From: Thalassobium sp. R2A62
GTDB taxonomy: Bacteria; Pseudomonadota; Alphaproteobacteria; Rhodobacterales; Rhodobacteraceae
Assembly (NCBI RefSeq): GCF_000161835.1
Contig: NZ_GG697169.2
Coordinates: 1,482,418-1,546,417, forward strand
Direction: 5' to 3'
Length of the DNA stretch: 64,000 nt
The notes under the pieces were generated by a model. The model made no database searches. It was not told the origin of the DNA and saw nothing but the letters and a program-made list of their open reading frames with translations. Below are positions 1 to 8,711 of this stretch, piece after piece (position 1 is the first letter of the stretch; each line of letters opens with the position of its first letter). The position numbers and the translations under genes were made by a program.

Positions 1-1
1 T

Positions 2-445
2 GTGGATGCGGCCCATGACTTGCTGGATCCCAACGGCCGTTTTTCGGTGCAATTCGATGGCCCAGTCCGAACGACGACCACCTACTCGACCCCCCTCCAT
101 CAAATATTGCTGAACGCGCTCTCAAACGCGATCAAACATCATGATGCCGAAACGGGCAGGATCGCGGTGTCAACGTCATGCGCCGATGGTCGACTGACGG
201 TGACAGTTTCCGACGACGGACCTGGCATCCCACTAAATCATCAGGACCAAGCGTTTGATCTCTTCAAAACGCTGCGGCCACGCGACCAAGTCGAAGGGAG
301 CGGTCTAGGCCTCTCAATCATTCAAAAATATGCGGCCCACTATGATGGACGTGTCACCCTTCGATCCGACCCTGAGGTCGAGCGCGGCACTCACCTGACG
401 TTTGATCTGCTGAATTCTTCACTGGCACAGGCCACCGCTGCCTGA
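2..445 (+). CDS. Sensor histidine kinase, C-terminal ATPase part (5' cut by window edge)
   Basis: This is the C-terminal 147 residues of a histidine kinase; the sensor and phospho-acceptor parts lie outside the window. The HATPase_c (GHKL) fold is visible from an N-box (LLNALSNAIKH), a G1 box (SDDGPGIP) and a G2 box (GSGLGLSI). These bind ATP for autophosphorylation of a His in the missing half. The gene is followed after about 90 bases by a response-regulator gene on the same strand, so the two probably form a two-component pair. The sensed signal cannot be told from this fragment. Confidence 0.9.
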   Translation: MDAAHDLLDPNGRFSVQFDGPVRTTTTYSTPLHQILLNALSNAIKHHDAETGRIAVSTSCADGRLTVTVSDDGPGIPLNHQDQAFDLFKTLRPRDQVEGSGLGLSIIQKYAAHYDGRVTLRSDPEVERGTHLTFDLLNSSLAQATAA

Positions 446-534
446 GACCTAAAAAGCCTTGCCCAAGACCGTTCTGCATTCAGAGCTTAGCAAGAGATGT
501 TGCGTAGAATCAGATCAAGTAATGAAAGAGATTC

Positions 535-1176
535 ATGATGATGGCTCACGCCGTGGAACTATATGTCGACACACCCCAGCTTGGTGCTCTCACGCGCCCT
601 GTCCGAGTTCTAATCGTTGACTATTGTGACTTCGACAGACTGCGCCTTCGCAAACTCATCCAAGACTATGAACAACCGGTCGAAATCGCTGAACTAGATC
701 GCCTTTGCGAACTTGATCGCGCGTTGGATCAGGTGACCTTTGATGTCATCCTTATCGATTATCAGCTACCCGTCGGCACCGGATTAGACGCCGTCCAAAC
801 CATTCGAACCCATCCCCTGAACGCGGATTGTCCGACGCTCATGATCGCCGGTGATGATCGGCCGGAGATTTCTGAAATGGCGCGGGTCGAGGGGTGCAGG
901 GACTTTCTACACAAAGACGGGCTAACCGCAGATCGCCTATGTACTGCGCTGCGCAGCGCTGTATCGCAGACCCAAGACCTCAACGCGTTTTCAACAAAAT
1001 CTGGCCGGCGGCTTGAACATGACATCAGCCAACTTGTTCATGAGATGCGAAACCGGCCTGTCGACAACAAACGTGCCGCGCTTAAATCTTGGAAGACCGC
1101 TCAGATCATCGCGCTCTGGGCCGAACTCGAAACAGACAAAATCACGAAAGTACGGCCCCAATTGCGGCCGTCTTGA
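535..1176 (+). CDS. Response regulator with N-terminal receiver domain
   Basis: A 213-residue protein with a receiver (REC) domain at about residues 20-140. Visible are the acidic pair region (LIVDYCDFDR), the phospho-acceptor Asp in ILIDYQLP and the conserved Lys in FLHKDG. At the usual Ser/Thr switch position (after strand 4, LMIAGDD) there is Ala, which is unusual. The remaining 70 or so residues are charged and match no DNA-binding or enzymatic output domain I recognise, so it may be a stand-alone relay regulator. Three ATGs in a row begin the gene, with GAAAGAG upstream. It follows the histidine kinase end and meets the nucleoside hydrolase gene tail to tail with no gap. Confidence 0.85.
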   Translation: MMMAHAVELYVDTPQLGALTRPVRVLIVDYCDFDRLRLRKLIQDYEQPVEIAELDRLCELDRALDQVTFDVILIDYQLPVGTGLDAVQTIRTHPLNADCPTLMIAGDDRPEISEMARVEGCRDFLHKDGLTADRLCTALRSAVSQTQDLNAFSTKSGRRLEHDISQLVHEMRNRPVDNKRAALKSWKTAQIIALWAELETDKITKVRPQLRPS

Positions 1177-2097
1177 TTAGTCAAGCGATGATATTCCGGA
1201 CTTAAACAGACGCAGGACCGCGGGTGCATCAACTCCGACGCAAACCTGCGTCTCGGCCCAGCCAGCGCTTGCGTCTGCATAGGTCCGGCCAACATCGACA
1301 CCTTCGACCGAAACCCGCAACACGGCGCCTTGGGTTTTGAACAATTCGGGATAAACACAGGCAATCACCGCAGCAGGATCATGCAGACTGCACCCGTTAA
1401 ATTTGCCGACAGTCTCGTAGAAATCCAAATAAAATGTGCTCATCTGTTGCAGCAAACCGCCCAACCGAGGGGCAGCATGCGCCATGACGGAGAAGTCGCT
1501 CGCGGTGCACAGCGTCTGATGCGTAACATCGAGCCCCACCATTTTGATCCGCGCGCCGCTGGCAAAAACATCTGCCGCTGCATGAGGATCGTGGTAGATA
1601 TTGGCCTCAGCGTCTGGCGTGATATTTCCGCCAGCGTCCAGAGAGCCGCCCATAATCACGAACTCTTTGACGTTGCCCACGAAGTCTGGATCCAGACGCA
1701 TCGCCGCTGCGATATTCGTCAGCGGCCCGATCGGGCAAACAACCAACTCACCCACATGCTCTGCAGCCATCCGCACCAGAAATTCTGCAGCACTTTCATC
1801 AAGCGCGCGCCCAGTCGGCTCTCCTGCCGGAATGTCACCAAAGCCCTCACGCCCATGCACATGTGCGCTTGGCTTAAAGGGTGGCATAATTTGCGGAACG
1901 TCCGCGCCGTGCGCCACTGGGCAATCCAGTCCTGCCCATTCGACCAGTCGCAAGGCGTTGCGGGTCGCGGTCTGCGCCGTCACGTTGCCGAAAACTGTCG
2001 TAAGGCCGACAAGATCAATCTTGGGCGACGCCGCCGCCCAAAATATCGCCATTGCATCGTCGATGCCCGGATCCGTATCAATGATCAGCTTTACCAT
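1177..2097 (-). CDS. Inosine-uridine preferring nucleoside hydrolase family protein
   Basis: A 306-residue protein of the nucleoside hydrolase (IUNH) family, which cleaves ribonucleosides to base plus ribose for purine/pyrimidine salvage. The family signature D-T-D-P-G-x-D-D is at residues 7-14 and supplies the calcium and ribose ligands. The later conserved stretch with Asp and His (LHDPAAV) is present near residue 240. Length is normal for the family. It lies 9 bases downstream of ychF on the same strand and is probably co-transcribed with it. Substrate preference cannot be decided from sequence. Confidence 0.9.
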   Translation of the reverse strand: MVKLIIDTDPGIDDAMAIFWAAASPKIDLVGLTTVFGNVTAQTATRNALRLVEWAGLDCPVAHGADVPQIMPPFKPSAHVHGREGFGDIPAGEPTGRALDESAAEFLVRMAAEHVGELVVCPIGPLTNIAAAMRLDPDFVGNVKEFVIMGGSLDAGGNITPDAEANIYHDPHAAADVFASGARIKMVGLDVTHQTLCTASDFSVMAHAAPRLGGLLQQMSTFYLDFYETVGKFNGCSLHDPAAVIACVYPELFKTQGAVLRVSVEGVDVGRTYADASAGWAETQVCVGVDAPAVLRLFKSGISSLD

Positions 2098-2106
2098 TGC
2101 CCCGCC

Positions 2107-3204
2107 TTACGTGTTGAACAAGAAGTGCAAAACGTCGCCATCCTGGACGACATAGCCTTTGCCTTCAGCGCGCATCTTGCCAGCTTCTTTGGCAGGTTGC
2201 TCGCCACCCAGCGTGACAAATTCATCATAGGCAATCGTCTCGGCGCGAATGAACCCCTTTTCAAAATCGCCATGGATAACACCGGCGGCCTTGGGCGCTG
2301 ATGTCCCCTCGCGGATGGTCCATGCGCGGGCCTCTTTGGGGCCAACCGTGAAATAGGTCTCAAGGTGCAGCAGTTCATAGCCCGCACGGATCAACCGGTC
2401 CAAACCAGGTTCGTCCAAGCCCATCTCAGAGAGGAACATCTTGGCTTCATCAGCCTCGAGCTGGCTGATCTCTTCCTCGATCTGCGCGGAAATGATCACA
2501 TGAGAGTTCCCTTCAGCGGCGGCCATTTCGGCGACTGCTGTGGAGTGCGCATTGCCTGTCGCGCTCTCGTCCTCACCAACGTTGCAGACATAGAGAACCG
2601 GTTTGGTCGTCAACAACTGCAACATTTTCCACGCTTTAAGGTCTTCGTCATCAACCTCGACAACCCGCGCGGGTTTGCCATCTTCCAGCGCGGCTTGCGC
2701 CTTCTTCAACAACTCTTCTTGCTGCACCGCCTCTTTGTCGCCACCGCGCACCTTGCGCACCAGGCCCTGCATCCGCTTTTCGATGCTTTCGAGATCGGCG
2801 AGCATCAATTCGGTTTCAATCGTGGATGCGTCTTCAACCGGGTTCACGCGACCTTCAACGTGGGTCACATCACCGTCTTCAAAACACCGCAATACATGTG
2901 CAATCGCATCCACTTCGCGGATGTTGGCCAGAAACTGGTTGCCCAACCCCTCGCCTTGCGACGCGCCTTTGACCAATCCTGCAATGTCGACGAACGTCAT
3001 GCGCGTCGGGATCACTTGTTTGGACGACGCAATCGCGGCCAATTTGTCCAATCGTGCATCCGGCACCGCGACCTCACCGACGTTCGGCTCGATCGTGCAA
3101 AACGGGAAATTCGCCGCCTGTGCCGCTGCGGTTTTCGTCAGTGCGTTGAACAGGGTCGACTTGCCAACATTCGGCAGACCCACAATTCCCATTTTAAAGC
3201 CCAT
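2107..3204 (-). CDS. ychF: Redox-regulated/ribosome-binding ATPase YchF (Obg-like)
   Basis: A 365-residue Obg-family P-loop protein, the usual YchF length. The G1 loop GLPNVGKS is at residues 9-16, followed by a switch region (PTRMTFVDIAGLVKGA). The specificity motif reads NVGE instead of NKxD, matching YchF's preference for ATP over GTP. A TGS-type C-terminus (ARAWTIREGTSAPKAAGVIHGDF) ends the protein. An open frame extends upstream to 3357, but the start at 3204 is chosen because AAGGAGG lies just before it and because the family begins with MGFKMGIVGLPN. It is divergent from trpA, with about 120 bases between. Confidence 0.96.
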   Translation of the reverse strand: MGFKMGIVGLPNVGKSTLFNALTKTAAAQAANFPFCTIEPNVGEVAVPDARLDKLAAIASSKQVIPTRMTFVDIAGLVKGASQGEGLGNQFLANIREVDAIAHVLRCFEDGDVTHVEGRVNPVEDASTIETELMLADLESIEKRMQGLVRKVRGGDKEAVQQEELLKKAQAALEDGKPARVVEVDDEDLKAWKMLQLLTTKPVLYVCNVGEDESATGNAHSTAVAEMAAAEGNSHVIISAQIEEEISQLEADEAKMFLSEMGLDEPGLDRLIRAGYELLHLETYFTVGPKEARAWTIREGTSAPKAAGVIHGDFEKGFIRAETIAYDEFVTLGGEQPAKEAGKMRAEGKGYVVQDGDVLHFLFNT

Positions 3205-3322
3205 CTCGGCCTCCTTCAAAACATTTGCCGCATCTACGGCCCCGCCCACCCAGAGGTCAAGCGGGGCATTGATTTCACTGCAAACATCAGGCACACCGCA
3301 AAAGCTATTATGAGGACAGACC

Positions 3323-4114
3323 ATGACACGCATTGACGCCAAATTCGCAGAACTCAACGCCGCCGGTAAAAAGGCGTTCGTAGCTTACGTTATGGCGGGC
3401 GATCCCGACTATGATCGCAGTCTCGAAATCGTCAAAGGTCTGCCAGACGCGGGCGTCGACATCATCGAGCTTGGCTTGCCCTTTACCGACCCGATGGCTG
3501 ACGGCTCTACCATCCAGCTTGCCGGTCAGCGCGCGCTCGAGGCGGGCATGACCCTGGAAAAGACGCTGAACATTGCGCGCGAGCTGCGCAAAACAGATGA
3601 AAAGACCCCGATCGTGTTGATGGGCTACTACAATCCGATCTATTCGCGCGGCGTCGAAACCTTCCTAAAAGAAGCCCAAGAAGCTGGCATCGACGGGTTG
3701 ATCGTTGTGGATCTGCCCCCAGAAGAAGACGTCGAGCTGTGCATTCCGGCCCAAGCGGCAGGTCTTAACTTCATTCGCCTTGCAACGCCGACCACAGACA
3801 ACAAACGTTTGCCCAAGGTTCTGCAAAACACGTCCGGCTTTGTTTATTATGTCTCGATCACAGGCATCACAGGTGCCGCCGCCCCCGAGGCATCCGACGT
3901 CGCCCCCGAAGTCGCACGCATCAAATCGGCAACAGACCTGCCCGTCATTGTGGGCTTTGGCGTCCGCACACCGGATATGGCTCAGGGCATCGCTGAAATT
4001 GCCGATGGTGTCGTTGTTGGATCGGCCATCGTATCCGAGATTGCCGAGGGCAAGCCTGCCGCCAACGTGCTCAGCTTTGTCAAAACACTGGCCGACGGTG
4101 CGCACCGCGCATAA
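3323..4114 (+). CDS. trpA: Tryptophan synthase alpha subunit
   Basis: A 263-residue TIM-barrel protein that cleaves indole-3-glycerol phosphate to indole and glyceraldehyde-3-phosphate, passing indole to TrpB. The catalytic residues are Glu49 (in DIIELGLPF) and Asp60 (in DPMADG). The phosphate-binding loop appears as IVGFGVRTP. Length and domain content are standard. trpB and trpF lie about 9-11 kb away on the other strand, so the trp genes are split in this genome. ATG at 3323 is preceded by GAGGACAG. Confidence 0.97.
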   Translation: MTRIDAKFAELNAAGKKAFVAYVMAGDPDYDRSLEIVKGLPDAGVDIIELGLPFTDPMADGSTIQLAGQRALEAGMTLEKTLNIARELRKTDEKTPIVLMGYYNPIYSRGVETFLKEAQEAGIDGLIVVDLPPEEDVELCIPAQAAGLNFIRLATPTTDNKRLPKVLQNTSGFVYYVSITGITGAAAPEASDVAPEVARIKSATDLPVIVGFGVRTPDMAQGIAEIADGVVVGSAIVSEIAEGKPAANVLSFVKTLADGAHRA

Positions 4115-4147
4115 CAGCCTTGCCCAAATCGCAATTGCGTCTTTTTC

Positions 4148-4180
4148 TCGAAATTGGTAAAAGAACCTAACCAATTTCGA
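4148..4180 (+). promoter_or_regulatory. Perfect 11-bp inverted repeat in front of lldD
   Basis: TCGAAATTGGT (4148-4158) and its exact reverse complement ACCAATTTCGA (4170-4180) are separated by 11 bases and end 14 bases before the lldD start. The inner ATTGGT/ACCAAT halves resemble half-sites of GntR-family PdhR/LldR/FadR regulators, but the usual 3-base spacing is replaced by 11. No T-run follows, so a terminator for trpA is less likely. Operator or 5'-UTR hairpin are both possible. Confidence 0.5.
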
Positions 4181-4194
4181 CGAAAGAGGCCGAT

Positions 4195-5358
4195 ATGCCC
4201 GTCATCACCAGCATCGACGACCTAAAACGCATCTATAAACGGCGCGCGCCCAAGATGTTTTACGACTACGCCGAGAGCGGCAGTTGGACGGAACAGACCT
4301 TTCGCGAAAACACCTCTGACTTTGATCAGATCCGTCTGCGCCAACGCGTCGCCGTCGATATGCAAGACCGCAGCACTGCCACCCAGATGATAGGCGAGGA
4401 TGTCGCGATGCCTGTCGCGCTAGCACCTGTTGGTTTGACCGGAATGCAGAGCGCTGATGGCGAAATCAAAGCCGCTCGGGCAGCCGAAAAGTTTGGCGTC
4501 CCGTTCACCCTATCGACCATGTCGATTTGCAGCCTCGAAGACATCGCCGAACACACGACCAAACCCTTTTGGTTCCAACTCTACGTCATGCGTGACGCCG
4601 ATTTCGTGGCGGACATGATTGCGCGGGCCAAAGACGTCGGTTGCTCGGCACTTGTCCTGACGCTTGATCTACAAATCCTTGGTCAGCGGCACAAAGACCT
4701 GAAAAATGGCCTCTCTGCTCCGCCCAAGTTGACGCCAAAAACCATTGCAAACCTCGCTACAAAATGGCGCTGGGGTCTTGAGATGCTGCAAACCAAGCGC
4801 CGCACCTTTGGCAACATTGTCGGGCACGCCAAATCCGTCGAAAACATGTCCTCGCTCAGCTCTTGGACCGAAGAACAGTTCGACCCCCGTCTGGATTGGG
4901 ACAAGGTCGCGCGGCTCAAGGAACAATGGGGCGGCAAACTGATCCTCAAGGGCATCTTGGACGCCGAAGACGCCAAAATGGCTGCAAAAATTGGGGCCGA
5001 TGCGATCATCGTTTCCAACCATGGTGGTCGCCAACTCGATGGTGCGCTGTCCTCGATCCGCATGTTGCCCAGCATCATTGATGCGGTCGGCCCTGATGTC
5101 GAAGTCCATCTCGACAGCGGCATTCGTTCGGGTCAGGACGTGCTCAAGGCGATGGCGATGGGAGCAAAAGGCACCTACATCGGGCGCGCCTACATCTACG
5201 GTTTAGGGGCGATGGGCGAACATGGGGTGTCCGAAGCGTTGCGCGTCATTCACACCGAACTCGACACCACGATGGCGCTGTGCGGGCACAAGAACATAAA
5301 CCAAGTTGACCGCGACATTCTGTTGGTTCCAAAAGACTTCGAAGGGCGCTGGGCTTAG
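4195..5358 (+). CDS. lldD: FMN-dependent L-lactate dehydrogenase (alpha-hydroxy-acid oxidase family)
   Basis: A 387-residue FMN-dependent alpha-hydroxy-acid dehydrogenase that oxidises L-lactate to pyruvate, normally at the membrane and coupled to quinone. The FMN/active-site signature SNHGGRQLDG carries the catalytic base His276, and the conserved HLDSGIRSGQDVLKAMAMGA region follows. The N-terminal YDYAESGSW motif fits the family. AAAGAGG precedes the ATG. It lies 80 bases after trpA behind a long inverted repeat. Its stop overlaps the stop of the convergent MFS gene by a few bases. Other 2-hydroxy acids are possible substrates. Confidence 0.9.
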   Translation: MPVITSIDDLKRIYKRRAPKMFYDYAESGSWTEQTFRENTSDFDQIRLRQRVAVDMQDRSTATQMIGEDVAMPVALAPVGLTGMQSADGEIKAARAAEKFGVPFTLSTMSICSLEDIAEHTTKPFWFQLYVMRDADFVADMIARAKDVGCSALVLTLDLQILGQRHKDLKNGLSAPPKLTPKTIANLATKWRWGLEMLQTKRRTFGNIVGHAKSVENMSSLSSWTEEQFDPRLDWDKVARLKEQWGGKLILKGILDAEDAKMAAKIGADAIIVSNHGGRQLDGALSSIRMLPSIIDAVGPDVEVHLDSGIRSGQDVLKAMAMGAKGTYIGRAYIYGLGAMGEHGVSEALRVIHTELDTTMALCGHKNINQVDRDILLVPKDFEGRWA

Positions 5359-6494
5359 ACTGGCGCCCGCCGCCGCGTGACCGATACCAGCGGCAGCAGC
5401 AGCATCAACAGACCCGCGACACAGGCAAATGCCACCCGCAGGCCGAACAGCTCGGACACTCCGCCCATCACGATGGGGGCGAGGAAAAATCCCGAGAACC
5501 CGATCACCGCGGCTTTGGAAATTGCTTCGGTCCGGTATTTTGGCGCAACCAGCCGCCCGACAATGGCGAGGCCCAGTGGCCCGATCACGGACACGCCCAA
5601 CCCCAACACGCCAAATCCAACGTAGGCAATGATCGGCGTGGCGGCGACCGCCACGATCAATGCGCCGACCGCGGACAGCAGAGCCGCACATACGATCACC
5701 AAATAGTCCGACAGCCGTTCTGACACCGCTTGGCCTGAAAACCGGCCAATCGCCATCATAATCCCAAGTGTCGCGGGCCCCAGCGCCCCTTCGGCAGCGC
5801 CACCATTCAACGTCCGCTCAATATGCAATGCCGACCATGCCTCGACGGTCGCTTCGGACATAAACGCGATCTGAACGATTGCACCGCACAACAGGATTGG
5901 CCCCCAAGGGAATCCTGTCACCGTCGCTTCGTCATCAGGATCAGCAGCAACCGGCGTCACCATCATGCCAGCCAGTGCAAAAGTCAAAACGCCCATGCCC
6001 GCAAATACCGCAATGGGCGGTAACCCAACTTCACGGGCGATCCCCGTCACAATCGCGGCAATGGCATAGGCTACTGAAAACATGGCATGATTTGCGTTCA
6101 TCAGGGATTTTCCATGCTGCGCTTCTAGCTCGCTCACCCGCGCATTCATGATCACGTCCGTCAGGCCAGACGCCGTCCCCGCCAACACCATCGCAAAGAA
6201 AAACATCGTGGGCGTTGATGCCAAACCGGGCGCGAGAAACGCCAATGCAACCAACACTGACGACAATTGCATCGTCCGTCCGGTCAGCCATTTGTCGATC
6301 CGCGGCGCAAAAAACATCGCGGTCACCAGCCCAATCGCCGTGCCCAACAGCAGCGACCCGAACAGGGCGTCAGACGCCCCTAATCGCGCTTTGATGACAG
6401 GGACAAAGGCAGCGAACGTCCCCCAATAGAGGCCGATCACGACAAAAGCCGCAGCAGGTTTGCGCGACACGCTCAGGGCATTCAAAACACTCAT
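5355..6494 (-). CDS. MFS transporter
   Basis: A 379-residue integral membrane protein with about 12 hydrophobic segments and the small-residue-rich pattern of the major facilitator superfamily. The loop after helix 2 carries an MFFAPRIDKWLTGR-like element in the place of the classical motif A. It resembles the YbjJ-like group of MFS proteins, whose substrates are mostly unknown. It overlaps lldD tail to tail. On the same strand upstream lies a decayed YafY-type regulator. Confidence 0.85.
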   Translation of the reverse strand: MSVLNALSVSRKPAAAFVVIGLYWGTFAAFVPVIKARLGASDALFGSLLLGTAIGLVTAMFFAPRIDKWLTGRTMQLSSVLVALAFLAPGLASTPTMFFFAMVLAGTASGLTDVIMNARVSELEAQHGKSLMNANHAMFSVAYAIAAIVTGIAREVGLPPIAVFAGMGVLTFALAGMMVTPVAADPDDEATVTGFPWGPILLCGAIVQIAFMSEATVEAWSALHIERTLNGGAAEGALGPATLGIMMAIGRFSGQAVSERLSDYLVIVCAALLSAVGALIVAVAATPIIAYVGFGVLGLGVSVIGPLGLAIVGRLVAPKYRTEAISKAAVIGFSGFFLAPIVMGGVSELFGLRVAFACVAGLLMLLLPLVSVTRRRAPV

Positions 6495-6571
6495 TCTCTA
6501 GCGTTAGAAACGGCCTCGCCTCAAAGCAAGCCCAAAGTGTCAAAGCCCATCCACCGGCAAAGCAAAGCCCG

Positions 6572-7291
6572 TCACTGGGAAATCCCGCGATACCGCGAGA
6601 CATCCCCTTCGAACAGAACGTGCCGCCTGCGAAATGTTCGGTCCGTAACAATCTCTGGCCTGCTGATCCGGTCCATCCGGAAATGGCGAAAGCCTTGGAG
6701 GTTCGGATCTCAGCCAACAAAATACCATAGCGGAGGCAGCACCAGCATCGCTTGGGGTTCGACCTCTCGATAGGTTTCAGCACCCTTTGCATCGACATAG
6801 GCAAATTTCAGGTACTGTTGATCTAAAAATGCCATCTCAAACGCCGGCAAAACCGAGGGTTCGACTTGCTTTACGTCTGACAAATCTTGTTTTTCCGACA
6901 GCGGTCCAATGTGCAAACATTCGAGAAACCGACGCAAGTCCCGCACTTTGTCAGAGGGCAGAGACCGTTCAATTTTCGCCAGCACTGAATCAGCCAGATC
7001 AGAAAACGAAAGGTTCTGCGCTGCCCTCATCGCCGCCACACTGATCAACAGGGCAAAGACTTCGTTAACTGACAACCGCGCCGTTGTTTGCATATATTGT
7101 GGGTCTAGTTGAACGCCCCCGTCCCGCCCGCTTTCGGAATAAATGACAAAACCGTCGTCCCGCAGCGCACTGATATCGCGCAAAACGGTTCTGCGCGACG
7201 CGCCGACCTATTGGGCCAGCGTGTCGATGGTCGATGTCCCGTTGCGCCGCAGGCTGCGTGCAATGGCGGCTTGGCGTTGGCGAATATTCAT
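6572..7291 (-). pseudogene. YafY-type HTH-WYL transcriptional regulator, broken by two in-frame stops
   Basis: Read in one frame from ATG 7291 to TGA 6572, this gives about 239 codons, the normal size of YafY/DeoR-HTH plus WYL-domain regulators. The N-terminal helix-turn-helix (MNIRQRQAAIARSL, then VGASRRTVLRDISALRDDG) is interrupted by TAG at 7205-7207. The WYL domain (PLWYFVG, then DPNLQGFRHFRMDRIS) is interrupted by TGA where family members have Trp. No frameshift is needed. It is divergent from the RidA-like gene starting at 7380, a common arrangement for this regulator. The longest remaining piece, 6710-7183, lacks most of the HTH and the end of the WYL domain. Confidence 0.85.
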
Positions 7292-7379
7292 TTTGCAACG
7301 ATACCACTTATGGTGACAGAATTGGTCACCATACCGTTTTAAAGTCATTTCAGACAAACACAAAACGGAGAATTTGACG

Positions 7380-7775
7380 ATGCAACGCACCCCTGTGAAC
7401 CCTTGGGACTGGTCCCTCAATTTCGGCTTTAATCAGGCCGAAGTGATCACTGACACATCGCGCCAATTGGTCTGCGCTGGACAGACGTCCATTGACGGCG
7501 CAGGCGCCAATCAACATCTGGACGATATGCGCGGCCAGATGGGGCTCGCTCTCGACAATCTCGAGGCCGTCTTGGCAGGCGCCGATATGACATTGGCTAA
7601 TGTGATCTGCTTGGGGATTTACGCCACTGACGTTGACGAAGCACTCAAACATTTTGATCTTTTCGGGATGCGGTTTGGCCCAATTCAATGTGCCCCACCG
7701 ATGTCATTGCTGGGTGTGACACGGCTTGCGGTCCCCGGTTTGATGTTCGAAATCGAAGCCACCGCCGCCGCATAG
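7380..7775 (+). CDS. RidA-family (YjgF/YER057c/UK114) protein
   Basis: A 131-residue protein with the chorismate-mutase-like trimeric fold of RidA proteins: QLVCAGQTSIDGAG near the N-terminus, QMGLALDNLEAVLAGADMTLANV in the middle and a C-terminal VPGLMFEIEATA strand. True RidA enamine/imine deaminases carry an Arg in the P-x-R-[ST] stretch. Here that stretch reads PPMSLLGVTRLA, so the substrate-carboxylate Arg seems absent and deaminase activity is doubtful. ATG at 7380 is chosen over TTG at 7374, with CGGAG 10 bases upstream. It is divergent from the broken YafY-type regulator. Confidence 0.85.
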   Translation: MQRTPVNPWDWSLNFGFNQAEVITDTSRQLVCAGQTSIDGAGANQHLDDMRGQMGLALDNLEAVLAGADMTLANVICLGIYATDVDEALKHFDLFGMRFGPIQCAPPMSLLGVTRLAVPGLMFEIEATAAA

Positions 7776-7784
7776 CGCAACAGC

Positions 7785-7815
7785 CCGCCGCCGCATATAT
7801 TCTGTGCGGCGGCGG
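7785..7815 (+). terminator. Strong GC hairpin after the RidA-like gene
   Basis: CCGCCGCCGCA (7785-7795) pairs perfectly with TGCGGCGGCGG (7805-7815) around a 9-base loop, directly after the RidA-like stop codon. There is no T-run, so it may act as a weak or Rho-assisted terminator or as a 3'-end stabiliser. Confidence 0.5.
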
Positions 7816-7979
7816 ATCGTCTGGAACCTGCGTAACACCCCTTTTCAAACAGAGTATTCTGGTCTAAACAGCGCGCACTTGAACGGGCCGTCCAAAGGGG
7901 CGGCTCTTTATATTCCAGCCAGTCTGGCGGCGGAGCACAGCGACCGAGAACCGCGGGACACATCAAAAGGACGACAAAA

Positions 7980-8621
7980 ATGGCCGGCGAAATTCCAGAT
8001 CTCGAAGTAACAGCACGCACAGGCACCGGCAAAGGTGCCGCACGCCAAGCACGCCGCGATGGTCTTGTACCAGGCATCGTATACGGTGGCGGCGAAGAGC
8101 CTCTGGCGATCAACATCCCTTACAACGTTCTGTTTAAAAAGCTTAAAGCAGGCCGTTTCTTGTCCACTCTCTTCAACCTCAAGGTTGAAGGCCACGACGA
8201 CGTCCGCGTCATCTGCCGCAAGGTACAGCGCGACGTGGTCAAGGACCTTCCGACACACCTCGACCTGATGCGCCTCAAGCGTACAACAAAAATCGCACTC
8301 TTCATTCCTGTTGAGTTCGAAGGCGAAGACGATTGCCCAGGCATCCGTAAAGGCGGCCTGTTGTCTGTTGTCCGTCCAGAGGTCGAACTCGTTGTGACTG
8401 CGGGTGACATCCCTGAGAAACTGACAGCATCAATTGCAGGTCTCGAAATTGGCGACACGATCACCATTTCGTCGATTGAACTGCCTGCTGGCGCCAAAGC
8501 AACGATCGACCGTGACTTTGTCATCGGCAACATCGCGGCACCTGCCGGTCTCGCATCGTCTAGCGACGATGAAGACGGTGAAGAAGGCGATGCACCAGAA
8601 GCAGAGGGCGGCGAAGAGTAA
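7980..8621 (+). CDS. rplY: 50S ribosomal protein L25 / general stress protein Ctc
   Basis: A 213-residue long-form L25 (Ctc/TL5 type) that binds 5S rRNA in the large subunit. The N-terminal L25 domain (residues 1-95) shows [23 protein letters not shown]. The C-terminal TL5 domain follows, ending in an acidic tail (about residues 190-213) typical of alphaproteobacteria. AAAAGGAC precedes the ATG. It is followed by a Rho-independent terminator and then pth, the usual rplY-pth order. Confidence 0.95.
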   Translation: MAGEIPDLEVTARTGTGKGAARQARRDGLVPGIVYGGGEEPLAINIPYNVLFKKLKAGRFLSTLFNLKVEGHDDVRVICRKVQRDVVKDLPTHLDLMRLKRTTKIALFIPVEFEGEDDCPGIRKGGLLSVVRPEVELVVTAGDIPEKLTASIAGLEIGDTITISSIELPAGAKATIDRDFVIGNIAAPAGLASSSDDEDGEEGDAPEAEGGEE

Positions 8622-8645
8622 TCTTCCCCTTTTGCAGACAAGATC

Positions 8646-8673
8646 AAAACGGGGCCTTCGGGTCCCGTTTTTT
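8646..8673 (+). terminator. Rho-independent terminator after rplY
   Basis: An 11-bp stem (AAAACGGGGCC with one G-T pair) closes on a TTCG loop and runs into a T-rich tail (CCCGTTTTTTG) shortly after the rplY stop codon. Confidence 0.85.
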
Positions 8674-8711
8674 GTTGCATCCCCCCCGCCCCCTCGCGCT
8701 ATAGGAACGCC

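Noticed and set aside
1330-3336. Long plus-strand open frames at 1330-2301 and 2365-3336
   Set aside because: They are antisense to the nucleoside hydrolase and ychF genes, show no family features and have no ribosome sites.
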